Shown here one piece after another: positions 17,733 to 25,081 of a stretch of DNA of 64,000 nt. A program made the position numbers and the translations under genes. The notes under the pieces are model-generated. The model searched no databases. It was not told the origin of the DNA and saw only the letters and a program-made list of their open reading frames with translations. The DNA is from Haliea salexigens DSM 19537 (GTDB taxonomy: Bacteria > Pseudomonadota > Gammaproteobacteria > Pseudomonadales > Halieaceae): positions 1 to 64,000 of the forward strand of contig NZ_AUHJ01000007.1 of assembly GCF_000423125.1 (NCBI RefSeq). Reading direction: 5' to 3'. Position 1 is the first letter of the stretch, and each line of letters opens with the position of its first letter.

Positions 17733-19408
17733 GTTTGGTTTCCCCGTTCTTTGACCTGTGCCTGCAGTTCGCCGCGCACCACCTTGCCCACCGGGTTGCG
17801 GGGCAGTGCCTGGAACACCTCCAGCCGCTCCGGCAGCTTGAATTTCGCGATGCCCTTTTCCTGCAACCAGGCGCACAGTGCTGCCAGCGTCGGTGGGGTG
17901 GTGTCTTCCAGGGCGACCACGCAAGCGCAGATCTTCTCTTCCAGGTCCGCGTCCGGATAGCCACAGACCGCCGCCTCGGCAAGCCCCGGGAAACCTTCCA
18001 GTAAGGTGTCCAGTTCCGCGGGTGAGATTTTCATGCCGCCGCGGTTGATGATGTCCTTGCAGCGGCCAACGATGCGGTAGTAGTTGGGCGGATCGCCCGC
18101 TATTTCCACCAGATCACCGGTGCGGAACAGGCCATCCGCGGTAAACACCCCCTCGCCGTTGTGGTCCAGATACCCGTCGAACACGGCGGGCCCGCCGATG
18201 CACAGCTCTCCGGGCACACCGGCCTGGGTGATTTCAGCGCCGGATTCGGGGTCGATAACCCGTGTAGTGATGGACTCGTGGGAGTGCCCTTGCCAGGGCA
18301 TGTTGGGTGCGCCGAAGCGCGGAAACAGGCTGGCGCGGTATTCGGGTGTTACCGCCACTTCGGGGGTGGAGAACAGGCTGATGCCTTCATTGGAGCCATA
18401 GAAGTTGATGATCGGCTTGCCGTACTCCCCTTCGATAACCTGAATCATCGCCGGTGACAGCGGCACGGAGCCCGAGCCGAAGGCGCGGATGGCGCTGAAG
18501 TCACACTGCTGCCACAGCGCCGGTTGCTGTGCGAGCCGGTTGAGCAGCGCCGGCGGTGCAATGGTGAAGTTGACGCGCTCCTCCTGGACTTGGCGCAGGA
18601 ACAGGGGCGGGTCCATGGGCTGATGCAGTACCAGGGGGCAGGCGTGAATGATGGCGGGAAACAGGAACCCGCCCAGTGCCGCCATGTTGACCAGTGGGAA
18701 CGGCACCAGCAGCGTCTCACCGGGCTGGTAATTGCCGGCTGCCATCGTGTTGCGTGCCATGGCTCGCCACATGTTGTGTGAGCGTGGCACGCCCTTTGGG
18801 GTACCGGTGGTACCGGAGGTCCAGACCACGGTAAGGATATCGTTGGCACTGCCCGGATGCTGCGCCCGGTGTGTGTGCAGGGCACTCAGGTCGTCGGGTG
18901 ATGCGGGCCGGTCGAGGTCCAGCTCGGTGCCGAAACGCCAGATGGGGAGCTCGGGAAGGGCGGTGTGGGCCCGCGCGGCCAGGTCCTGGTCGCGGAACTG
19001 GCCGAGGGTGATCACGGCCGCCGGTTGCAGGCTCTGGGCAAAACCGGCCAGCTCGTGTCCACCGTATTGTATGGGCAGGGGTGATATCACCGCGCCCAGC
19101 TTGCTGGCGGCGTAGTAGGTGACCACCAGCTCGGCAATGTTTGGCAGCTGCACCAGTATGCGGTCGTCATGGCGCAGCCCGAGTGCCAGCAGTTGCGCGG
19201 CGAGGCGGTCACTCAGCGCGTCCAGCTCGGCAAACGTGATGCGCCGTGCAGGCAGGCCTGTCAACTCGGTTTTGCTGGGCTGGTCGACCAGCGCCGTGCG
19301 CTCGGGTACCGCGGCGGCCTGGGCGGCGAGGATGTCGTGCAGCGTTTCCTCGCCCCAGTAGCCGGCCTGGGTGAGTGCGTCGATACGGGCCTTTGGGCTG
19401 GTTTGCAT
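17729..19408 (-). CDS. AMP-dependent acyl-CoA synthetase/ligase
   Basis: This 559-residue adenylate-forming enzyme has the P-loop VWTSGTTGTPKG (about 192-203), the NFYGSNEGISLF motif, the hinge GLFRTGDLVEIAG and the C-terminal lysine region NPVGKVVRGEL. It resembles the cyclohexanecarboxylate/dihydroxybenzoate group of ligases, which activate an acid to an acyl-CoA or acyl-AMP. With two thiolases downstream it probably feeds a beta-oxidation-like step. Its start lies 3 bp after the preceding stop, and its GAGGGAT ribosome site lies in the end of that gene. Confidence 0.92.
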   Translation of the reverse strand: MQTSPKARIDALTQAGYWGEETLHDILAAQAAAVPERTALVDQPSKTELTGLPARRITFAELDALSDRLAAQLLALGLRHDDRILVQLPNIAELVVTYYAASKLGAVISPLPIQYGGHELAGFAQSLQPAAVITLGQFRDQDLAARAHTALPELPIWRFGTELDLDRPASPDDLSALHTHRAQHPGSANDILTVVWTSGTTGTPKGVPRSHNMWRAMARNTMAAGNYQPGETLLVPFPLVNMAALGGFLFPAIIHACPLVLHQPMDPPLFLRQVQEERVNFTIAPPALLNRLAQQPALWQQCDFSAIRAFGSGSVPLSPAMIQVIEGEYGKPIINFYGSNEGISLFSTPEVAVTPEYRASLFPRFGAPNMPWQGHSHESITTRVIDPESGAEITQAGVPGELCIGGPAVFDGYLDHNGEGVFTADGLFRTGDLVEIAGDPPNYYRIVGRCKDIINRGGMKISPAELDTLLEGFPGLAEAAVCGYPDADLEEKICACVVALEDTTPPTLAALCAWLQEKGIAKFKLPERLEVFQALPRNPVGKVVRGELQAQVKERGNQT

Positions 19409-19411
19409 GGT

Positions 19412-20326
19412 TTATCCCTCGCAGGCGGCGCGGTATTCGGTTTCCAGTCTGTCGACCAGGTCGGCAATGGGCAGGATATCGCGTATCGCCCCCACGCCCT
19501 GCCCGGCAGACCATACATCCCGCCAGCGCTTGGCATCGCTGGTGGAGGCGGCGATATCGATTTTTGTGCCGTCCGGCATGTTGTCCGGGTCGTAGCCCGC
19601 CGCCACCAGGCTGGCGCGCAGCCAGTTGGCTTTCACGCCAGTCAGCGCGGCAGAGCACACGATGTCGGCGCCCGTTGCTTCTACGACCATCTGTTTGTAG
19701 GCCGGTTCCGCCATGCTCTCCTGCGTGGCGATAAACCGCGTGCCCATATAGGCGTAGTTGGCGCCCAGCACCTGTGCCGCGCGCACGCCTCGTCCGCTGG
19801 AGATGCCGCCGCCCAGAACAATATCCCCGGCCCAGAACTGCCGTACCTCTTCCACGAAGGCAAAGCCCGCCTGCTGCCCGGTGTGGCCGCCGGCGCCGGC
19901 CGCGACCAGCACCAGGCCATCGACCCCGGCCTCGACGGCCTTGGCGGCAAAGCGCGTGTCGATCACGTCCGCGAACACCTTGCCGCCATAGCCGTGTACG
20001 GCATCAATGGCTTCACGGGGGCTGCCCAGGGCGGAAATGACCAGCGGAGCCTGATACTTCACGGCCAGTTCCAGGTCCTCGAAGCGCCGTGTATTGGAGC
20101 GGTGCATCATCAGGTTGATGGCCCAGGGCCCGTGATCCTTTCCGCCTGTCGCCGCCGTGATTTCCTGCAGCCAGCGCTCCAGTTCCTCCGTGGTGCGTGC
20201 GTTCACTGAGGGAAAGGTACCCACGATGCCGGCACGGCAACTGGCGATAACCATCTCTGGCCCGGACTGCAGGAACATTGGGGCCTGGAAAACCGGAATT
20301 CTGAGCTGACTGAGCGTGCGTGGCAT
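19412..20326 (-). CDS. Nitronate monooxygenase family (FMN-dependent) protein
   Basis: This 304-residue TIM-barrel flavoprotein starts at MPRTLSQLRIPVFQAPM. Family features are the N-terminal FQAPMF segment, VLVAAGAGGHTGQQ in the middle, and the FMN phosphate-binding GGGISSGRGVRAAQVLGA with GTRF after it. Relatives oxidise nitronates, but many homologues are enoyl reductases or of unknown function. It is the first gene of an operon with the ligase and two thiolases. A motif in front of it recurs before the SDR gene. The frame extends 31 codons upstream without support. Confidence 0.88.
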   Translation of the reverse strand: MPRTLSQLRIPVFQAPMFLQSGPEMVIASCRAGIVGTFPSVNARTTEELERWLQEITAATGGKDHGPWAINLMMHRSNTRRFEDLELAVKYQAPLVISALGSPREAIDAVHGYGGKVFADVIDTRFAAKAVEAGVDGLVLVAAGAGGHTGQQAGFAFVEEVRQFWAGDIVLGGGISSGRGVRAAQVLGANYAYMGTRFIATQESMAEPAYKQMVVEATGADIVCSAALTGVKANWLRASLVAAGYDPDNMPDGTKIDIAASTSDAKRWRDVWSAGQGVGAIRDILPIADLVDRLETEYRAACEG

Positions 20327-20339
20327 GGAAAGGTCCAGC

Positions 20340-20364
20340 GTTACTTTTATTAAAAGACCAAAAT
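20340..20364 (-). promoter_or_regulatory. Shared upstream motif, copy 1 (nitronate monooxygenase operon)
   Basis: A 25-bp element 13 bp before the start codon matches the element before the SDR operon (23278-23302) at 20 of 25 positions. It contains the dyad CTTTT-ATT-AAAAG and the constant parts AGACC and CTTTTAT. It may be an operator overlapping the -10 region. Confidence 0.55.
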
Positions 20365-20561
20365 GGTAAGCTTTTCCCGGCCATGGAACAAGGCTTGGCT
20401 GAATCGGTGTTGCGCGCACCGAGCCATCGTGGTGTGTACCGTTGGCTGTGAAGGATCAAGTGTGCCGTCGTTGTGCCGTTATTGATGACATGCCAAATGT
20501 TTCGGTTTATCCTGAAAGTGACAATAAGTAACGATAGTTAGCAATATAGGGCGGGGTTATC

Positions 20562-21587
20562 ATGGGGATGTTGAAGGGTTCAAATTATTCGCGTTCGATT
20601 TGGCATGGATGTGTGCTTGCCGTTGCGCTTGGTGTCGCGAATGCCAGCGCTCAAACCTGGGAATTCACCACGTGTGGGGCGACGGGTGCGCAGGGACCGG
20701 ACCAGAGTGCCTGTGATACCGAGTATACAGGCACTGCGCTGGACGGTGGAGTGACCGTTTCCGGCGGGATACAGAGTTGGACAGTGCCCGTATCGGGCCG
20801 CTATCGGGTGACGGCCGTGGGCGCACAGGGAACCGCGGCCGAGGCATCGGTGGTCGGCGGGCTGGGCGCCAGCCTGCAGGCGGAATTCACGCTGAGCGCG
20901 GGCACGGTGCTGCAACTGGCGATAGGTCAGGTGGGCCTGGAAGACACGTGTAACGGTGGCGGCGGCGGCGGAAGCTTTGTCGTGGATGCCTCGGATGAGC
21001 CGCTACTGGTTGCGGGTGGCGGTGGCGGCACTCGGACGAGCGTGGCGCAGAATGGCTGTGATGCGTCGCTGACCACGTTCGGTATTGGTGGCTCCGGCTC
21101 CAGTGAAACCTCTGCCTGCCCGGTCAAAGCCACTGAAGAGGGCTTGGGGGGTGTGGTATCGTCAGGCTCGTGGGGTTCCGCAGGAGCCGGTTTCTTTGGC
21201 AATGGTGCTGTGGATGGCTCCGGGACGGCCGCGCTATCCTGGGCCAATGGTGCGCTCGGCGGCGGCAGTGCTGACGATTCCAGTGGTGGCTTCGGCGGCG
21301 GCGGCGGAGGCGATGGCTCTTGCGGCGGTGGCGGCGGTGGCGGCTACTCCGGCGGCGACGGTGGCCGGGTGGCCGGTGGTGGCGGCAGCTTTGCAGCGCC
21401 CGCCGCCGCCAGCCTGGTGGCGTCTATTGCCGGTTCGGGCGATGGTAGCGTGATCATCGAGGCCCTGGATGCCCAGCCCGCGCCGCCGCCGGTCGCCGTG
21501 CCCGCTTTGCCGGGGATGGCTGTCGTTTTACTGTCTGCTCTGATGTTGCTGGCCGGCATCGGTCGGCGCCGGCGTCTGCGCGTTTAG
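20562..21587 (+). CDS. Secreted glycine-rich (ALK-type) protein with C-terminal membrane sorting tail
   Basis: This 341-residue protein has a signal peptide (CVLAVALGVANASA, cleaved near residue 30). A beta-rich first part is followed by the glycine-rich domain known from animal ALK receptors and some bacterial secreted proteins. Runs such as GGGGGGSFVV, LLVAGGGGG and SFGGGGGGDG-like blocks lie between about 130 and 295, with paired cysteines. The C-terminus has a VPALPGMAVVLLSALMLL helix followed by GRRRRLRV, which resembles an IPTL/PEP-CTERM-type sorting signal. The function is unknown, but surface or extracellular matrix is likely. It converges with the DUF1295 gene, overlapping its stop by 4 bp. 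Confidence 0.7.
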   Translation: MGMLKGSNYSRSIWHGCVLAVALGVANASAQTWEFTTCGATGAQGPDQSACDTEYTGTALDGGVTVSGGIQSWTVPVSGRYRVTAVGAQGTAAEASVVGGLGASLQAEFTLSAGTVLQLAIGQVGLEDTCNGGGGGGSFVVDASDEPLLVAGGGGGTRTSVAQNGCDASLTTFGIGGSGSSETSACPVKATEEGLGGVVSSGSWGSAGAGFFGNGAVDGSGTAALSWANGALGGGSADDSSGGFGGGGGGDGSCGGGGGGGYSGGDGGRVAGGGGSFAAPAAASLVASIAGSGDGSVIIEALDAQPAPPPVAVPALPGMAVVLLSALMLLAGIGRRRRLRV

Positions 21588-22375
21588 CGGCGGCGCGGCG
21601 GTAACGGAATCAATCCACTGGTTCGGGCCATATACTCGGCGTAGCCGGGTTTTTCCCGGGCCAGCTTTTTATCCAGGGTTTTCTGCCCGGTGACGTTGAC
21701 TACCAGATAACTGTAGGCCAGTGGCCCGACGACGGTGAGCCAGCCCAGCGGCACCTCGCAGGCAACCAGCCAGATACCCCACCACACACAGAGCTCACCG
21801 AAATAGTTGGGGTGCCGGGAGTAGCGCCAGAGCCCGGTGCACAGCACCGTGCCACGGTTTTCCGGTTGGGCGCGAAAGCGCCGCAGTTGTGCGTCGGCCA
21901 CGGTTTCCACTATCAGTCCCAACAACCAGAGCAGGCTGCCGAGCATGGCCAGCAGGCCAATTTGGCGGGTGCCGGCGAACAGGCCTACCTGTACCGGCAG
22001 TGACGCCAGCCAGAGGACAACGGCCTGCAGCAGGAACACCTGGCGCAGGCTGAGCCAGAGAAATGCGCGCTCGTTGTTTACCCAACTGCGCAGCTTGGTG
22101 TAGCGCGGGTCCTCGCCATGCCCCCAGTTCCGGCCGATGAGGTGGGCGGTGATGCGCAGTGCCCACAGCAGCACCATGGCCAGTAACACCCACTGCAGGG
22201 TGTTGTAGGCCGGCGCCAGCGCAAACGCCGTCAAGGTGATGGCAACGATAATCAGCGCAAAGAACATATCGATGATGCTCACATCACGCAATGGGATGCT
22301 CGCTAGCCACAGCGCCAACGCACTGGTCAGGGCGACAGCCGCGGTAGCGCTGAACAAGGTCAGCAAATCCATCAT
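21584..22375 (-). CDS. DUF1295 membrane protein (steroid 5-alpha-reductase/isoprenylcysteine methyltransferase-like)
   Basis: This 263-residue protein has about six to seven membrane helices and the DUF1295 signature LWRYSRHPNYFGELCVWWG (about 184-202), with GYAEYMARTSGLIPLPP at the C-terminus. The fold is shared by NADPH-dependent steroid reductases and prenylcysteine methyltransferases. The bacterial members are mostly unassigned. The start overlaps the SDR stop, so both are made from one transcript. With an SDR partner, reduction of an unsaturated lipid or terpenoid ketone is possible but unproven. Confidence 0.85.
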   Translation of the reverse strand: MMDLLTLFSATAAVALTSALALWLASIPLRDVSIIDMFFALIIVAITLTAFALAPAYNTLQWVLLAMVLLWALRITAHLIGRNWGHGEDPRYTKLRSWVNNERAFLWLSLRQVFLLQAVVLWLASLPVQVGLFAGTRQIGLLAMLGSLLWLLGLIVETVADAQLRRFRAQPENRGTVLCTGLWRYSRHPNYFGELCVWWGIWLVACEVPLGWLTVVGPLAYSYLVVNVTGQKTLDKKLAREKPGYAEYMARTSGLIPLPPRRR

Positions 22376-23271
22376 TGGGCAAGGCCTCCGGCAAAATCGA
22401 GAAACAGGGCCACGGCGGAGTCAAAATCCTGCGCCGGTGGTGTAGCGGTGAGCGTGGCCCAGGCGGCTTCCAGGGCTTGCGGACTGTCACCCGAATCGAC
22501 AGCTGCACTGACCAGGGTACGTGCGCGGGCGAGGCGTCCTCCGCCGGCAACGAGCACCTCGCCGTTGAGTGTGCAGCTGTCACTGGCCAGCCACGCGACA
22601 ACGGGGGCCACAGCTTCCGCCGGCAGTTGACCGGCCAGCGCGGGTGGCAGGCTGCTGCGGGTCATGGCGGTGTTGGCGAAAGGGGCAATGGTATTCACTC
22701 GCACGCCATGTGGTGCACCCTCCAGTGCCAGGGCGCGACACAGGCCGATCACTGCCGCCTTCGATGCCGAATACGCGGGCAGCCCGTGTTCGCCGTGCAG
22801 GCCGGCAGCGGAGCTGCTCACCACAATGGCGCCGCTGCCTTGCCCGTACAGATGGCGGAAGGTCGGATGCAGCAAACAGGCGGTGCCCAACAGGTTGATG
22901 TCTATGATGCGGCGGAAGTCGTCGAGGCGCTGTTTGTGGAATGAGGAGGCTTCGGACACGCCCGCGTTGGCGATGACAATGTCCAGCCGGCCGTAGTGCT
23001 CAAGGGCAGTTGCCAGCAGGTCTTCGCCACAGCGGGGGTCGGCGGCATCGCTGTAGTCGGCAACGGCGCTGCCACCCTGTGCCACGATGTCATGCACAAC
23101 CGTATCCGCGCTGTGCACCGCTTCCCCGCTGTGGCGCCGGTTGTTTACCACCACCTGCGCCCCCCGGCGCGCCAGGTCCAGTGCGTAGGCGCGGCCCAGC
23201 CCTTTGCCGGCGCCCGTCACAATGGCGACTTTGCCGGCGAGTGTGGTCTGTGCTGTGGAATCTGCTGGCAT
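22372..23271 (-). CDS. Short-chain dehydrogenase/reductase (SDR)
   Basis: This 299-residue SDR has the cofactor loop VTGAGKGLGRAYAL (about 18-31), IVIANAGVSE (about 99), the catalytic Ser in VVSSSAAG and Tyr/Lys in YSASK. The hydroxyl after the first strand (NNRRHSGE) fits an NADP-binding subtype like 17-beta-HSD4 and FabG-like multifunctional enzymes. A C-terminal helical tail of about 60 residues follows the usual core. I chose the ATG at 23271, because the upstream extension crosses the shared promoter motif. It is co-transcribed with DUF1295. Confidence 0.9.
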   Translation of the reverse strand: MPADSTAQTTLAGKVAIVTGAGKGLGRAYALDLARRGAQVVVNNRRHSGEAVHSADTVVHDIVAQGGSAVADYSDAADPRCGEDLLATALEHYGRLDIVIANAGVSEASSFHKQRLDDFRRIIDINLLGTACLLHPTFRHLYGQGSGAIVVSSSAAGLHGEHGLPAYSASKAAVIGLCRALALEGAPHGVRVNTIAPFANTAMTRSSLPPALAGQLPAEAVAPVVAWLASDSCTLNGEVLVAGGGRLARARTLVSAAVDSGDSPQALEAAWATLTATPPAQDFDSAVALFLDFAGGLAQ

Positions 23272-23277
23272 ATTCTT

Positions 23278-23302
23278 GTTGCTTTTATAAAGAGACCTAA
23301 AG
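23278..23302 (-). promoter_or_regulatory. Shared upstream motif, copy 2 (SDR operon)
   Basis: This is the partner of 20340-20364, with 20 of 25 positions identical, ending 6 bp before the SDR start. The dyad here is CTTT-TAT-AAAG. Its closeness to the start codon suggests that it overlaps the promoter -10 or the mRNA 5' end. Confidence 0.55.
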
Positions 23303-23345
23303 TCTATCCTGACTCCCGGTGGCTCGCAAGCGTGTGCCATTCGAT

Positions 23346-23361
23346 GCTTGCATAAAAATAC
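23346..23361 (+). promoter_or_regulatory. GCTTGCATAAAMATAC element, copy 1 (before carotenoid oxygenase)
   Basis: This 16-bp element is identical at 15 of 16 positions to the one at 28373-28388, which precedes the aldehyde dehydrogenase gene. GCTTG here is mirrored by CAAGC at 23376-23380, forming a wide dyad in an AT-rich stretch. It is a candidate site for the nearby HxlR regulator. Confidence 0.55.
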
Positions 23362-23435
23362 TTAATACCTATAATCAAGCAAAATCCAAGTGCAGCGGGG
23401 TGTGTCCCGGCTGCCAGATGCCCCGGGGGAACCCT

Positions 23436-24962
23436 ATGCAAAGCCTGAGCAAATTTACCGAGTACCCTTCCGTTGAGCAGTGCCTTGGCGGGGTCGCCCA
23501 GTTTGCCAATACGCCGCAATGGATTTATGGCCTGGACAACCCCTATCTGCACGGGGTGTATGCGCCGACCACCGATGAACTCGATGTGTCCGGGCTGGCG
23601 GTGGAAGGTGAATTGCCGGCTGATCTCGAAGGGGCCTATTTCCGCAACGGTCCCAACCCCGTGTTTGAGCCAAAGAACCGCTATCACCCCTTTGACGGCG
23701 ACGGCATGGTTCACGGCGTGTACTTCCGCAACGGGCAGGCGGCCTACCGCAACCGGTATGTGGATACCCTTGCCCTGCAGGGCGAGCGCGCCGACGGCCG
23801 CTCCATCTCGCCGGGGGTGATGGGGCCGTTCGACTACTCACTGTCGCCCTTCGGTATCAAGGACACCTCAAACACCGATATATTTATCTATAACGGCGAC
23901 CTGATGAGCCTCTGGTACAACGCCGGGCACCCCTATCGACTGGATGCGCAAACGCTTGGCACCAAGGGCTATTACGACCTGGAGGGCCGCGCGCAGCGAC
24001 GCATGTCGGCGCACTCGAAAGTGGACCTGGCGACCGGCGAATTGCTGTTTTTTGACTACGGCGACGAGCCGCCCTACATGACTTACGGTGTGGCTGACCC
24101 CAGTGGCAAACTGAAACATGAAGTGGCCATCGATCTGCCCGGCCCGCGCCTGCCGCACGACATCGGTTTCACCACGAACTACTCGATCCTGCATGACCTG
24201 CCGTTCTTTCACGATATGAATGTGCTGCGTCAACACGGCTACCGTGTGCTGACCTTCCATCGGAATATCCCCACGCGCTTTGGCCTGATCCCACGCTACG
24301 GCGCCGGTAGCGAGGTGCGCTGGTTCGAGTGTGAGCCCTGCTACATCCTGCACACCAGCAATGCCTGGGAGGCGGGTGAATGGGTGATCATGGATGGCTG
24401 TCGCTCCACCAACCCCATGCCGGAAACCAAGCCCGGAGAGGGTGAGCTGGCGTCTATGCTGGCTTACATGCGCCTGGAGGCCAACAACTACCGCTGGCGT
24501 TTCAATTTGCGTACCGGGGAAGTGCGGGAAGGGCCGATTGATGACCTCAATACTGAATTCAACAAGACCAACCCGCTCTACCATGGCCGCGAGGGGCGAT
24601 TCGCCTATCACCAGCGCATTCCGTTGCACCACGAAGGCGGACTCACGTTGCGCTTTACCGGTTTGGTGAAATACGACAACGAAACCGGCAAGCGCTGGCA
24701 GTGGGACTACGGCCCCGGCGTTTTCGGCAGTGAATCCGTCTTTGCGCCGCGGCGTGGTGCCACGGCGAGTGCGGCGGAAGACGACGGGTATGTCATCACG
24801 CTGGTGACCGACAGTAACACCTGGCAGTCGGACTGCCTGGTATTCGACGCCCGCGATATTGAGGCCGGGCCCGTCGCCCGCGTGCGCATACCGCAGCGCG
24901 TACCCTACGGGTTCCACGCCACCTGGGCGCGGGGTGAGGACCTGTGGCGCGCCGGCCAGTAG
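23436..24962 (+). CDS. Carotenoid oxygenase (CCD/RPE65) family dioxygenase
   Basis: This 508-residue seven-bladed-propeller iron enzyme has the four histidine ligands of the family: His193 (SAHSKVD), His241 (PHDIGFT), His306 (LHTSNAWE) and His494 (YGFHATW). It also has the N-terminal YFRNGPNP and HPFDGDGM motifs. Family members split C=C bonds of carotenoids, apocarotenoids or stilbene-type phenylpropanoids into two carbonyls. I chose the ATG at 23436, preceded by GGGGGA; an in-frame ATG at 23418 is possible. A TonB receptor, an aldehyde dehydrogenase and an HxlR regulator follow, suggesting uptake and oxidation of its substrate or products. Confidence 0.93.
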   Translation: MQSLSKFTEYPSVEQCLGGVAQFANTPQWIYGLDNPYLHGVYAPTTDELDVSGLAVEGELPADLEGAYFRNGPNPVFEPKNRYHPFDGDGMVHGVYFRNGQAAYRNRYVDTLALQGERADGRSISPGVMGPFDYSLSPFGIKDTSNTDIFIYNGDLMSLWYNAGHPYRLDAQTLGTKGYYDLEGRAQRRMSAHSKVDLATGELLFFDYGDEPPYMTYGVADPSGKLKHEVAIDLPGPRLPHDIGFTTNYSILHDLPFFHDMNVLRQHGYRVLTFHRNIPTRFGLIPRYGAGSEVRWFECEPCYILHTSNAWEAGEWVIMDGCRSTNPMPETKPGEGELASMLAYMRLEANNYRWRFNLRTGEVREGPIDDLNTEFNKTNPLYHGREGRFAYHQRIPLHHEGGLTLRFTGLVKYDNETGKRWQWDYGPGVFGSESVFAPRRGATASAAEDDGYVITLVTDSNTWQSDCLVFDARDIEAGPVARVRIPQRVPYGFHATWARGEDLWRAGQ

Positions 24963-25014
24963 TGAACAATGCTTGACCGATCTTGTATTTCGGACAGCCT
25001 GGGATAAACTAAGT

Positions 25015-25027
25015 TCATTAATGCAAG
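25015..25027 (-). promoter_or_regulatory. CTTGCATTAA element, copy 3 (before TonB receptor)
   Basis: On the minus strand ACTTGCATTAATG carries the CTTGCATWAA core shared with 23346 and 28373, in opposite orientation, 55 bp before the receptor start. It is weaker support than the other two because only the core matches. Confidence 0.35.
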
Positions 25028-25081
25028 TAACAAGGCGGGGTGGCTCCCGCCTCAATAATCATAAAACCCTGAGGGGCTACC

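Noticed and set aside
21290-21390. GGC-rich repeats resembling a microsatellite
   Set aside because: They are glycine codons of the secreted protein's glycine-rich domain, with irregular third bases and intact frame. They are not an independent repeat element.
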